Shown here one piece after another: positions 1-8,586 of a stretch of 64,000 nt of DNA (the stretch's first letter is position 1; each line of letters starts with the position of its first letter). A program made the translations under genes and the position numbers. The notes under the pieces are model-generated. The model worked only from the letters and a program-made list of their open reading frames with translations. It did no database searches and was not told the origin of the DNA. This DNA comes from an uncultured Bacteroidales bacterium. GTDB taxonomy: Bacteria > Bacteroidota > Bacteroidia > Bacteroidales > Paludibacteraceae. The stretch is from the NCBI GenBank assembly GCA_900319035.1, contig ONMU01000005.1, positions 62,001 to 126,000 of the forward strand, in the 5' to 3' direction.

Positions 1-3000
1 GCATCGATTCTAAACTGGATACGTACAAGAAGAACCAGGAGATTACTATTCGCGGTAAACACGATGTAACTGCAGGAAAGTATACGGGTACATTGCATGT
101 GACGAATGGAACAGAATCAACTACATTTAACTTGACGACCACGACGACTAAGAAGACTCCGGTTATCACGTGGAAGAATGACTTGTCGCCGCTCTCTGTA
201 GGTGATATTGTGTCGGATGCAGCGAGTGCTGGTAGTGCAACAATTAAATATACGGTAGATGGCACATATTTGACACTGGATGAGAATGGTGCTGTTGTGG
301 CGGAAAATGCAACGGGCGAAGAAGGTGTAGATTTGATTGCTTATGTAGAAGAGGACGAAACATGGAAAGCTGCTTCGGAGACAATTAAAGTAGTAGTTAC
401 TAATCTGCAGAAACAAACCATCACATGGACTGATAAGTTGTCCTTTAAGTTCACGGGAACGAAAGTGATTGATTTGACAGCAACCTCTTCCAGCGGAGTA
501 GAGATTACGTACGAGTTGAGCGGAACGGGTAATTATGCTACTTTGGATAATGCGAATAAAAAACTGACGGTCACCGGTATTGGTAGTACATTATACTTGA
601 CTGCGAAGACGGTAGATAACGCCGAGTATTATCCTGCTGCCCGTACGAAGACTATCAATAGTCGTGATCCGAATGCAAGTTGTGCGTCGCATGTTTTGTA
701 TGAAGATAAAGAAGAGAAGACTTTGCATACTATCGACTGGGAAGAGATTTCATGGGATTTAGAAGAGGGAGCACCAGGTGTCATTTCTTTCCGTATCAAG
801 CGTATGATTGCTGCTGCAGGAAATATGGCATTAGAAGAGTGGTATGATAACGATTGGCATCGTGTAGAGACATATAGTGTTTCCACTACTTATGCTACGA
901 AGACCGAGACGCTTAGTCGTAAAGCAACGAAAGCACGTATTGGTGCTCCATTGGGTGCAACATTACAGCATTATGTGGATGATATAGTATTGTATCAAGC
1001 TAAGTATTGTGAGTTATCAAAAACGGAACTTGATTTTGGAACAGTAACCATGGGTACTGCGCCTACGATGAGTTTTACGGTTCATTATTCGAACTTAGAG
1101 AAATCACTGGATATAGAGTTGGAGAATGAGAATACGCAGTTTGGTGTGGACAAGACATATATCGGAGATGATTGCGGTGAGCATGGAACAGTAACCGTGA
1201 CGGTGACATATAATGCTGCTAATTATGTAGAGAGTGAGAGTACTAACTTAGTTATCTCTAATACAGAATATAACAAAACAGTAAGTCTGAAGGCTCTGAT
1301 TAAGAAAGCATCGCAGGCAATTACTTGGAATCCTGCATCGTTGGATTTGAAGACGACGGATGATGTGACATTTGATGCTGTAACGACGGATGCTGCTGCG
1401 GCTACAGGCATCGTGGTAACATATGCTGTTAAGGGAACGAGCGATGTGGCTACTGTAACAAGTGATGGTCACTTGACTATTTTGAAAGACGGTTCAGTAA
1501 CGATTGTTGCATCTGCAGAGGGTAATAGTCAATACGAAGACGCTACACCGGTTGAGAAGATCTTTACGATCTCGAAGGTAACTCCGACGATTACCAATAA
1601 TCCGACGATTAATTCGATTACTTTGCCCGCAACCTTAGCGGATGTGACGATAGGCACGGATGGTACAGCAAAAGATGATAAGAATACGGTTGTTACTGGT
1701 ACGTTCGCATGGCAAACATCCGGTACTAAAGTTTTGTCTGGAGCAAATGACTATACGATTGTCTTCACTCCGGATCAACCGGCCGGTAAGGATTGGTATA
1801 ATACGAAGACTTATAACATCTCCGTAACCGGTATTAAGGATAGTCAAGAGATTACATGGACGCGTGCTGATGAAACGACTCAACCGTGTTCTACGCCTAC
1901 GACGTTTGATGCTTCTTCTAACAGAGGTCTGACGATTAGTTACTCCAGTAGTGATGAGTCTGTCGCTCGTGTAGAAAAAGTTGGAGAGGAGTATCGTTTG
2001 GTAGTACTTACCAGTGGAACGGTAGATATTACAGCATCGCAAAGTGGTAATGGTGACTATGAGGCTGCTACGCCCAAGACGAAACGTATCACCCTAACCA
2101 AGGAACAACCGGAAATCGTTACTCCTCCAACGGCTGAAGCGATATTTACAGATAACCATTTGTACGATGCCGGTTTAAGTGGCGGCGAAGGACAAGTGAA
2201 TGGTGTTCACGCAGAGGGTATCTTCTCTTGGAAGAACGGAGATATTCAACCGGAGGCAGGCATACATACGTATACGGCTATCTTTACTCCTTCGCCGGCT
2301 GCGTGGTATTATCCGGCTGAATGTCAAGTATCCGTAACGGTTAGCAAGCATCCGCAAACGGTAAATTGGGCATATGCCGGAGGTACGATTTATGTGAATG
2401 AAGATGACTTGTATTTCTCTGGTGCAACGTCGACAGCCGAGATTGAAGTATACTATACTACGTCTAATACGTCCATTGCGGAAGTGGATGCTGAAAACGG
2501 TAACAAGTTGATTATTCATAGTAAAGGCGATATAGATATTATTGCCCGCACGGTAGAGCACGCGCATTATGTAACGGCAGAGAAACGTGTGGCATTGAAG
2601 ATCTTACCGCTTGAGACAACTGTAGTGAATGACCCGACAGCGGAAGGTATTGCATATGGTCAGGCATTGAGTACATCAGCCTTGTCCGGTGGTCTTGTAA
2701 AGGGCTCTGATGATGCGGTTTTGGAAGGAACTTGGACTTGGAACGATGATGCGGAAATATTGAATGCCGATGAGAATGCACAAAGCCGCGAGGTAACCTT
2801 TACTCCGAACGATTCACATTGGTACGCAAGTGCTACAACGAATGCGTCTGTGGTTGTTGCAAAAGCAGAGCCGACCACCGTATCGGCTACCACTACGATT
2901 ATTTATGGTCAGCTTTTGTCGGAAGCAACGTTGGTGAATACGACAACAGGTGTGTTCGGTGAAGCTGTGAGCGGTAATGTCGTTTGGGCAACCAGCGTGG

Positions 3001-4661
3001 ATCAGAGTGAGGCTCTTGAAATAGGAACTCATAATGTGGCTATTCATTTTACCTCTGCGTCTAGTAACTATACAGATGGTGATGGCGAATGTGTGGTCAC
3101 CGTGATGGAAGGTGTAGTCTTTAAAGGTGGAACGAACACCTCTTGGGGTGAAGAAGATAACTGGATTAACGGTAATCAGCCGACTAATTCAGACCGCGTG
3201 ACGGTAGATGCAGATGTTGAGATCACTGGCAGTGTGACCATCGGCGGTATAACCATTAATGCCGGTAGCACCGTAACCATCAAATCAGGTGCTACCCTGA
3301 CGATTGGTGACAAAGATTCCTACGTTCGTGGAGAATATGGTAGTATCCACGTAGAGAACGGCGGTAATCTGAACTTGACCGGCGGCAGGTTAGCAGTGAA
3401 AGACTTCACCTTAGATGCTCAGTTAGGTAATACAACTAATGATCTGACTTCACCGTCAGCATCGGGTCAAGTACTGGGAGCTAATAAGTTAGATGTTAAT
3501 GGCGACGCGTTCTTCCAATTGGCGGTTGATCCGTGTGGTCACAATACGTATGGGTGGTATGACTTTGTAGTACCATTTGAGGTGGACGTAATTGGCGGAA
3601 TTTCTATTGCTGAAGCTCCGACTACTCCGATGCAATTCAATGTTAATTATGCAGTGATGGCTTACGACGAATCCAAACGTGCTGTGAAAGGTAAGGATTG
3701 GAATAAATTCTCTGGCACAATGCAGCCGGGTCGTGTATATACCATTACGCTTGATGAAACGCAACCTTGGAATACGGTCATCTTCAAGAAGAAAAAAGGA
3801 GCTGCTATAACCGGAGATCGTTCCTTTACGACCTCGTTCTCCGGCTTAGGAGAAACTAAGGATAACGGATGGAATGGCTTAGGAAACGGTTCGCTCCAAC
3901 ATATGGAATTGGATGTTACGGATCCGGAAACACTCGTTCAGATATACGATCATGCAAATAAATGCTATCAGCCGCGTCTTGCTAAAGATCGCTCAATAGC
4001 TGTTGGTTTGTCCTTCTTCATGCAAGTGGGTGGAGTAGAGACCATCGAGTTAAGCCCTGCTGTAGGTAATGATCGTTTCATGGCTCCAACTCGTACCAAA
4101 GCAAGTGTAGATAAGTTCTGCTTGGCGTTAAAGGCAGACGAAGAGGAACAAGCATCAGATTATTTCTGGGTATCCGCGAATGAAGAAGCTACCGGTGAAT
4201 ATGTGATTGGTCGCGATGTACTGAAAATGGGTGCGCTGACCTCATCGAAAGTGGCTCGTATTTGGAGTAATCGTAACGATATTAACTTGTGTAGCAACGA
4301 TATACCGATGGTGGATAATCAAGCTAATTGCTCAATCAGCTTGTTTGCTCCGCAAGCCAAGACGTACACACTGTCCGTGGAGAATACTCCGGATGATGCT
4401 ACGCTCTATCTTACTTATAATGACCGCATCATTTGGTCGCTGAGTGCAAGTCCGTACGTGATGGATCTGGAAGCAGGTACTACTGAAGGATACGGTCTGC
4501 GTATTGTGACTACGAGTCGTATGCCTGAGATTGCTACCGGTGTCGAGTCCTTAGATGCTGAACAAGGTGCAGGAATGCGTAAAGTGATGATTGATAATAA
4601 AATCTATATCATTACTCCGGAAGGCGCTATGTATGATGTAACAGGTAAAATTTTAAGATAA
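1..4661 (+). CDS. Large secreted Ig-like repeat protein with C-terminal sorting tail (5' partial)
   Basis: Open from base 3 with no start in the window, so the N-terminus and any signal peptide lie upstream; about 1,550 residues are visible. The body is a string of beta-sandwich repeats resembling bacterial Ig-like (Big2) and MBG domains. Many open with a QxITW or TITW phrase (near nt 160, 415, 1315, 1850, 2355), and those at nt 2590-3100 have YGQxLS openings. Nt 3110-3400 are G/T-rich strands (GGITINAGSTVTI) suggesting a short beta-solenoid. The last 35 codons contain RKVMIDNKIYII and YDVTGKILR, the pattern of Bacteroidales type IX secretion C-terminal signals. It is probably a cell-surface or secreted adhesin-like protein; the ligand is unknown. 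The gene contains none of the short tandem tracts that pepper the rest of the window. Confidence 0.85.
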   Translation, partial: IDSKLDTYKKNQEITIRGKHDVTAGKYTGTLHVTNGTESTTFNLTTTTTKKTPVITWKNDLSPLSVGDIVSDAASAGSATIKYTVDGTYLTLDENGAVVAENATGEEGVDLIAYVEEDETWKAASETIKVVVTNLQKQTITWTDKLSFKFTGTKVIDLTATSSSGVEITYELSGTGNYATLDNANKKLTVTGIGSTLYLTAKTVDNAEYYPAARTKTINSRDPNASCASHVLYEDKEEKTLHTIDWEEISWDLEEGAPGVISFRIKRMIAAAGNMALEEWYDNDWHRVETYSVSTTYATKTETLSRKATKARIGAPLGATLQHYVDDIVLYQAKYCELSKTELDFGTVTMGTAPTMSFTVHYSNLEKSLDIELENENTQFGVDKTYIGDDCGEHGTVTVTVTYNAANYVESESTNLVISNTEYNKTVSLKALIKKASQAITWNPASLDLKTTDDVTFDAVTTDAAAATGIVVTYAVKGTSDVATVTSDGHLTILKDGSVTIVASAEGNSQYEDATPVEKIFTISKVTPTITNNPTINSITLPATLADVTIGTDGTAKDDKNTVVTGTFAWQTSGTKVLSGANDYTIVFTPDQPAGKDWYNTKTYNISVTGIKDSQEITWTRADETTQPCSTPTTFDASSNRGLTISYSSSDESVARVEKVGEEYRLVVLTSGTVDITASQSGNGDYEAATPKTKRITLTKEQPEIVTPPTAEAIFTDNHLYDAGLSGGEGQVNGVHAEGIFSWKNGDIQPEAGIHTYTAIFTPSPAAWYYPAECQVSVTVSKHPQTVNWAYAGGTIYVNEDDLYFSGATSTAEIEVYYTTSNTSIAEVDAENGNKLIIHSKGDIDIIARTVEHAHYVTAEKRVALKILPLETTVVNDPTAEGIAYGQALSTSALSGGLVKGSDDAVLEGTWTWNDDAEILNADENAQSREVTFTPNDSHWYASATTNASVVVAKAEPTTVSATTTIIYGQLLSEATLVNTTTGVFGEAVSGNVVWATSVDQSEALEIGTHNVAIHFTSASSNYTDGDGECVVTVMEGVVFKGGTNTSWGEEDNWINGNQPTNSDRVTVDADVEITGSVTIGGITINAGSTVTIKSGATLTIGDKDSYVRGEYGSIHVENGGNLNLTGGRLAVKDFTLDAQLGNTTNDLTSPSASGQVLGANKLDVNGDAFFQLAVDPCGHNTYGWYDFVVPFEVDVIGGISIAEAPTTPMQFNVNYAVMAYDESKRAVKGKDWNKFSGTMQPGRVYTITLDETQPWNTVIFKKKKGAAITGDRSFTTSFSGLGETKDNGWNGLGNGSLQHMELDVTDPETLVQIYDHANKCYQPRLAKDRSIAVGLSFFMQVGGVETIELSPAVGNDRFMAPTRTKASVDKFCLALKADEEEQASDYFWVSANEEATGEYVIGRDVLKMGALTSSKVARIWSNRNDINLCSNDIPMVDNQANCSISLFAPQAKTYTLSVENTPDDATLYLTYNDRIIWSLSASPYVMDLEAGTTEGYGLRIVTTSRMPEIATGVESLDAEQGAGMRKVMIDNKIYIITPEGAMYDVTGKILR

Positions 4662-4693
4662 GAGTACTTTTTTCTAAAAAAAATAGTGTAAAA

Positions 4694-4725
4694 CTTGCAT
4701 ATATCAAAAAAAAGCAGTATCTTTG
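4694..4725 (+). promoter_or_regulatory. Bacteroidetes-type promoter of the 43-codon gene
   Basis: CTTGCA at 4694-4699 (-33), exactly 18 nt, then TATCTTTG at 4718-4725 (-7). The ATG is only 9 nt after the last G of the -7 box, so the transcript should be leaderless or nearly so. Confidence 0.8.
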
Positions 4726-4734
4726 CACCCAGAA

Positions 4735-4866
4735 ATGAAAAAGAAACAGTACATATGTCCGCAGATAGAAATCATGATCCTTGCAATGCGAGGGTCTGTG
4801 ATGATTAGTGGAAGCGATCATGGATCGGCAGGTGCCGCTCCTAAACGTCGTGATCCTGTTTTCTAA
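4735..4866 (+). CDS. 43-residue peptide, own promoter and terminator
   Basis: ATG to TAA with 43 codons, flanked by a perfect promoter (-7 box 9 nt upstream) and a strong intrinsic terminator 20 nt downstream, which makes this tiny frame a real monocistronic gene. The N-terminus MKKKQYICPQIEIM is followed by a weakly hydrophobic stretch, a G/S/A segment (SGSDHGSAGAAP) and a basic-aromatic tail KRRDPVF. From memory, small Bacteroidales proteins of the form MKKxYxxPxxEV...G-rich...APxRRxxxF are common and uncharacterised; that likeness is recollection, not a search. It could be a secreted or signalling peptide precursor. There is no Shine-Dalgarno sequence, as expected for a leaderless message. 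Function unknown. Confidence 0.7.
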   Translation: MKKKQYICPQIEIMILAMRGSVMISGSDHGSAGAAPKRRDPVF

Positions 4867-4885
4867 TTCGACATTGGATATACAG

Positions 4886-4914
4886 AAAAGGCTGCCTTGC
4901 GCAGCCTTTTTTGT
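4886..4914 (+). terminator. Intrinsic terminator
   Basis: AAAAGGCTGC, short CTT loop, GCAGCCTTTT, then more T. The stem is perfect, A-rich before and T-rich after, so it may also stop minus-strand transcription. Confidence 0.85.
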
Positions 4915-4971
4915 GTCTTGCGGCTTACATTTTTTTGTTCACAAATTATTCAAAGGAAACAAAATAGTCTC

Positions 4972-6108
4972 TTACTTTAATCCCTTTGCCCATTTGCGGA
5001 GATAAGCGTACCACTCCTCGGCTGTACGAGCCACGGGGTGGTTTTCTTTCGTCGCACCGACCGTTGTCAGGTAGAAATGACAACGGAAGTTTGAGGGCTG
5101 ACGCCCTGTTTGAGAGTTTGACGGACTATGTCCGTTGGTTTGAGAGTTTATGGGAATGGTTTTCAAAAGACAGAGGTTGTTCTGCTTGTCGTGGACGGGA
5201 GTGCCGGCATAGGGATGAGGAATGAAAACTGCGAGACCGACCGTCTCTTTGGAATATTTGGCGGAGTCGTTCACAGGCCAATCCGTGCCCCAAGAAGCGA
5301 GCAAAACTCCGTTAGGAAGAACGATAGTCACTGTATCCTTACCGCCCTTCGCAGGAATGGTCTGTACGCCCGTACAGAGACCTTCCACAGCTTCGGAGAG
5401 CGTCACATCGCATCGCAGATCTCTATGTCCCGCCTTCATCGTATATTGGACGGAGAGGTTTACTAGTTGAGAGTTTAAAGTTGAGAGTTGAGAGAAGTCG
5501 TCTAGTTGAGAGTTATTAAGTGGTACTTGCCAACCTTTGACGGCGACTTCAATAGTGGCTTTGTTGTGAGTTTGCTTAATAATGCGCTGAGAGCGCTCGG
5601 CTATATTTTCGATGTGAACCATCTTCTTGCCGTTCCAGTACTTGACAGAACCGACGCCCACAGTACCGCTTACGCGGAGGATGTCATCGCCGTAACCCGC
5701 CGCCAATAGACTGTCATTGGGATACCAGTAACTCTGGGCAAGTTCGAGTTGCGGTTTGCGTTTGCAATACGGATCGATGGTCTGTTTCTTATCGAAATAG
5801 ATGCGGTATGCCATCAGTTTGGACTCTACCGCTACGCCGTGGTGGTGAAGCGAATGATAGACGTCCTCTTTCTCATCGGTCGTCTTCCATTCAGTGATGG
5901 GGTAGCAGTGCCGCATCTTGGCGCCCTCATAGAGAACGGCGTAACCATCTCTGGTCGAATCGGCAGGAGAGCCGATTCGCCAGAAAGAAGTCGCTACTCG
6001 TGGGCTACAACCCGTGAAGAGGACTGCCGCTAAAGCGGCTGACAGACTACAGACCGCTTTCGCTGACAGAGAACAGATCGTAATAACGTAATTACGTAAT
6101 GACGTCAT
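4972..6108 (-). CDS. DUF4861 lipoprotein (pectin locus)
   Basis: 378 residues with a lipobox-like LFTGC near residue 33, so probably an exported lipoprotein. The fold and phrases (HHHGVAVESKLMAYRIYFD, TVGVGSVKYWNGKK, HPYAGTPVHD, WYAYLRKWAKGLK) match the DUF4861 family, which sits in Bacteroidetes polysaccharide loci, often with rhamnogalacturonan genes; no reaction is established. It directly follows a GH28 gene on the same strand. Three repeat tracts are part of the coding sequence: the signal-peptide region (families g and j), an internal NSQLDDFSQLSTLNSQL stretch (family c), and a C-terminal segment built from TTTGAGAG words with two mini-hairpins. The start at 6108 lies inside a family g tract, so the exact N-terminus is uncertain. 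Confidence 0.75.
   Translation of the reverse strand: MTSLRNYVITICSLSAKAVCSLSAALAAVLFTGCSPRVATSFWRIGSPADSTRDGYAVLYEGAKMRHCYPITEWKTTDEKEDVYHSLHHHGVAVESKLMAYRIYFDKKQTIDPYCKRKPQLELAQSYWYPNDSLLAAGYGDDILRVSGTVGVGSVKYWNGKKMVHIENIAERSQRIIKQTHNKATIEVAVKGWQVPLNNSQLDDFSQLSTLNSQLVNLSVQYTMKAGHRDLRCDVTLSEAVEGLCTGVQTIPAKGGKDTVTIVLPNGVLLASWGTDWPVNDSAKYSKETVGLAVFIPHPYAGTPVHDKQNNLCLLKTIPINSQTNGHSPSNSQTGRQPSNFRCHFYLTTVGATKENHPVARTAEEWYAYLRKWAKGLK
5088..5150. repeat. In-frame repeat tract with two mini-hairpins
   Basis: TTTGAGAG words separate two palindromes, GGGC-TGAC-GCCC (5095-5106) and ACGGAC-TAT-GTCCGT (5121-5135). It encodes the NSQTNGHSPSNSQTGRQ part of the DUF4861 protein. Confidence 0.75.
5464..5520. 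repeat. Family c tract inside the DUF4861 gene
   Basis: Tandem GTTGAGAG/GTTTAAA words, read on the minus strand as SQLSTLNSQL. Reading frame is kept. Confidence 0.85.
5958..6107. repeat. Family j and g tracts with hairpins at the DUF4861 5' end
   Basis: AATCGGC-AGGAGA-GCCGATT (5958-5977) and GCCGC-TAAA-GCGGC (6026-6039), then a family j stretch (CAGACCGCTTTCGCTGACAG type), then family g words (GTAATAACGTAATTACG) up to the start codon. Confidence 0.65.
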
Positions 6109-6122
6109 ACCGAAGAAACTTT

Positions 6123-6158
6123 AAATCTGAAATCTGATATCTGAACTCTGAAATCTTA
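6123..6158. repeat. Family b junction tract
   Basis: AATCTGAAATCTGATATCTGAACTCTG words fill the junction and include the stop codon of the GH28 gene. Confidence 0.8.
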
Positions 6159-7694
6159 ATTGATCTTCACATTTTCTACCGTCGGAGCAAGTGAGAAGGC
6201 TTCGCCTTTCTCCGCTTTGATGTTGACATTCTCGATGATCAGACCGTTCGTCTGACGGAAGAGGGCACCTTCAGTAGCGCTCATCGTCACGTTACGCAAG
6301 GTCACATTCTGGATCTTCATCTCCGGCAGACCGTTGAAATAGATAGCGCGTTTGATGTTTGCACCCTTGACGTTCTCGATGACGATATTCTTGAATGCCG
6401 GTGTCTCTTCGCTAACCGCCGGAGCTTCGGCATTCATGCGTGCAGCGAGTTCCTCTTCGGTCTCTTCACCGGCTCCCTTACCGCCGTAGAAAAGGTCAAA
6501 CAAGAGTCCTTCGTTCGGGATATTGACCATGTTCACGCCGTTGATGTAGATATTCTCCACAACACCACCACGACCGCGGGTCGATTTGAAACGCAGACCG
6601 ACATCGGTACCGATATAGAGGTTGTTGCGCACTTCTACGTTCTTGATGCCGCCGGACATCTCCGATCCGCAAACGAAACCTCCGTGACCATGATAAACGA
6701 CGCAGTCATCGACCACTACGTTCTCCGTCGGGATGCCGCGGTCACGTCCCGGTTTGTCCTTACCGGACTTCATGCAGATAGCGTCGTCGCCTACGTCGAA
6801 GGAGCAACGACTGATCACTACGTTCTTGCAGGACTCTACATCCACACCGTCGCCGTTCTGGCTGTACCACGGGTTGCGGACATTGAGGTCACGCAGGATC
6901 AGGTTCTCGCAGCACATCGGGTGAAGGTTCCATGCCGGGCTGTTCTCAAACGTAACACCCTCCAAGAGGATGTTCTTGCATCCTACGAAATGGAGCATTA
7001 CCGGACGGAGGAACGACTTAACGACCTGCCAGAGGCTGTCATCTTCAATAACCGGCACGTTCTGGTCGAGGCAGTAACTCTGAGCAAGCAATGAAGCGGA
7101 ATCCGGATACCAGATATCATTGTCTACGATACCGCCTTTCTCTTTGAGGTGTTTCTTCCATTGACCCGGAGCCATTTTGCTTTTCTTGAGCGGACGCCAC
7201 CAATCGCCGTTTCCGTTGAAAGTACCGAAACCGGTGATAGCGATGTTCTCTGCGTCGCGTGCGTTGAGCGGCGAGGTGCAACGTTTGGTCGGGATGCCCT
7301 CAAACCACTCGTCATAGATCTCATAGAGATCGAGGTCGTGCGAGAAGACTACGATACAGTTTTTCTCGGTGTAGAGACGTACGTTCGATTTAAGGGTGAT
7401 AGGACCGGTGGTGTAGATTCCCTCCGGGATGATGACGGTACCACCTCCGGCAGCTGTACACTCATCGATAGCTTTCTGGAATGCTTCCGTAGCAAGTACA
7501 ACACCGGTGTTGTCTGCTCCGTAATCAAGCACGTTGTAGGTGCTCTTCGGGAAAGAAGGAACCGGCACTTTCGGCATCTTGAAAGACGCCGATTTGGTCA
7601 GATCGTCGATGTCACCTTGCTTGGTGATTTGATACTTGGACGAGCAAGCGCCCATGACGGCTGCGGCAAGCAGCAAGAAGAAATAGTTTTTCAT
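6156..7694 (-). CDS. GH28 polygalacturonase lipoprotein
   Basis: 512 residues starting MKNYFFLLLAAAVMGACSS, a lipoprotein signal peptide with lipobox MGAC. The beta-helix enzyme cleaves alpha-1,4-galacturonosyl bonds in pectin. GH28 signatures are all present in order: the TDG-like NGDGVDVESC (normally NTDG), DDAICMKSGKD (the catalytic DD pair), GHGG, and RFKSTRGRGG (the RIK motif). It begins with the YNVLDYGADNTG phrase common to pectate lyase-fold enzymes. As a lipoprotein it is likely at the outer membrane or in the periplasm. Neighbours DUF4861 (downstream) and, 15 kb away, a CE8 esterase fit a pectin-degrading function. A repeat tract supplies the stop codon. Confidence 0.93.
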   Translation of the reverse strand: MKNYFFLLLAAAVMGACSSKYQITKQGDIDDLTKSASFKMPKVPVPSFPKSTYNVLDYGADNTGVVLATEAFQKAIDECTAAGGGTVIIPEGIYTTGPITLKSNVRLYTEKNCIVVFSHDLDLYEIYDEWFEGIPTKRCTSPLNARDAENIAITGFGTFNGNGDWWRPLKKSKMAPGQWKKHLKEKGGIVDNDIWYPDSASLLAQSYCLDQNVPVIEDDSLWQVVKSFLRPVMLHFVGCKNILLEGVTFENSPAWNLHPMCCENLILRDLNVRNPWYSQNGDGVDVESCKNVVISRCSFDVGDDAICMKSGKDKPGRDRGIPTENVVVDDCVVYHGHGGFVCGSEMSGGIKNVEVRNNLYIGTDVGLRFKSTRGRGGVVENIYINGVNMVNIPNEGLLFDLFYGGKGAGEETEEELAARMNAEAPAVSEETPAFKNIVIENVKGANIKRAIYFNGLPEMKIQNVTLRNVTMSATEGALFRQTNGLIIENVNIKAEKGEAFSLAPTVENVKIN

Positions 7695-7746
7695 GAATTA
7701 AAAATTAAATTATGAATCAATATTTGTTATTTAGTTTTCTTTTTTT

Positions 7747-7780
7747 CGTGATTACGTGATTACGTGATTACGTTATTACG
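7747..7780. repeat. Family g junction tract
   Basis: Four to five copies of CGTGATTA(CGT). It encodes the last residues (IVIT) and stop of TruA. Confidence 0.9.
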
Positions 7781-8514
7781 ATATTGGTCGGGTATTTGAT
7801 CTCAACCAATGACAGTCCTTCTGCGGGAGCGGAGTGTCCGGCTCGGCAGCGGTCATGGGAGGCAATGACTTCCTCCATCTGCTGCTCCGTCATCCGTCCG
7901 CGTCCGATCTCGAAGAGCGTGCCTACTACCGCGCGTACCATGTTTCTCAGAAACCGGTCGGCTGAGATGACGAAATACGCTTCATGCTCGTTCTCGATCA
8001 CCCATCGCGCCTCTCTGACATCACAGATAGTGGTCTTCACATCGGTGTGCGTACGGCAGAAAGAAGCGAAGTCCTGTTTGCCGATCAGCAGCTGTGCTGC
8101 CTTATTCATCGCCTCGAAATCGAGCCCCTTCGCTACGCGCGTGTGATTGATATAGGTGAACGGGTCTTTGCGGTCGGTGATCCTATAGTAATACGTTCGC
8201 TCGGTAGCGTCAAAACGCGCATGAGCCTCGTCTGTCACTCGCTCTATGTGGCTAACGGCAATGGAGGCAGGCAGCAAGTTATTCAGTCGTCCGGCGAGGT
8301 TAGCCGGCAAGTCTTTGCTCCAATCGAAATGCGCTACCATCTTCTCAGCATGAACACCGGCGTCCGTCCTTCCGGCGAACGTCAGCGGTATTGCTTCACG
8401 CAGAATGGTAGCAAAAGCCGCTTCCATCTCTGCCTGTACCGTGTTCCCGTTCGGCTGCGTCTGCGAACCGTGGAAAGAGGTGCCATCATATGCGAAAGTG
8501 ATAAAATATCTCAT
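7768..8514 (-). CDS. truA: tRNA pseudouridine(38-40) synthase TruA
   Basis: 248 residues, the usual length. It isomerises U38-U40 in tRNA anticodon arms. The catalytic Asp lies in FAGRTDAGVHAEKMVAHFD; the N-terminal YFITFAYDGTSFHGSQ and the RFLRNMVRAVVGTLFEIG phrase are diagnostic. The C-terminal four residues come from the family g tract. Lies in a minus-strand run between a flippase gene and the GH28 gene. Confidence 0.97.
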   Translation of the reverse strand: MRYFITFAYDGTSFHGSQTQPNGNTVQAEMEAAFATILREAIPLTFAGRTDAGVHAEKMVAHFDWSKDLPANLAGRLNNLLPASIAVSHIERVTDEAHARFDATERTYYYRITDRKDPFTYINHTRVAKGLDFEAMNKAAQLLIGKQDFASFCRTHTDVKTTICDVREARWVIENEHEAYFVISADRFLRNMVRAVVGTLFEIGRGRMTEQQMEEVIASHDRCRAGHSAPAEGLSLVEIKYPTNIVIT

Positions 8515-8517
8515 TTT

Positions 8518-8586
8518 AATTGACGATTGGACGATTTACGAGGTACGATTTATTGACGATTTAACGTATTGACGATTTGGTTGTTT
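8518..8586. repeat. Family i junction tract
   Basis: TTGACGATTTA/GGACGATTTACG words. It encodes the flippase C-terminus NNQIVNTLNRQ. Confidence 0.85.

Noticed and set aside
1..4661. Possible phage tail or transposon cargo origin for the giant gene
   Set aside because: No integrase, tail or transposase neighbours; the sorting tail points to a normal secreted surface protein.
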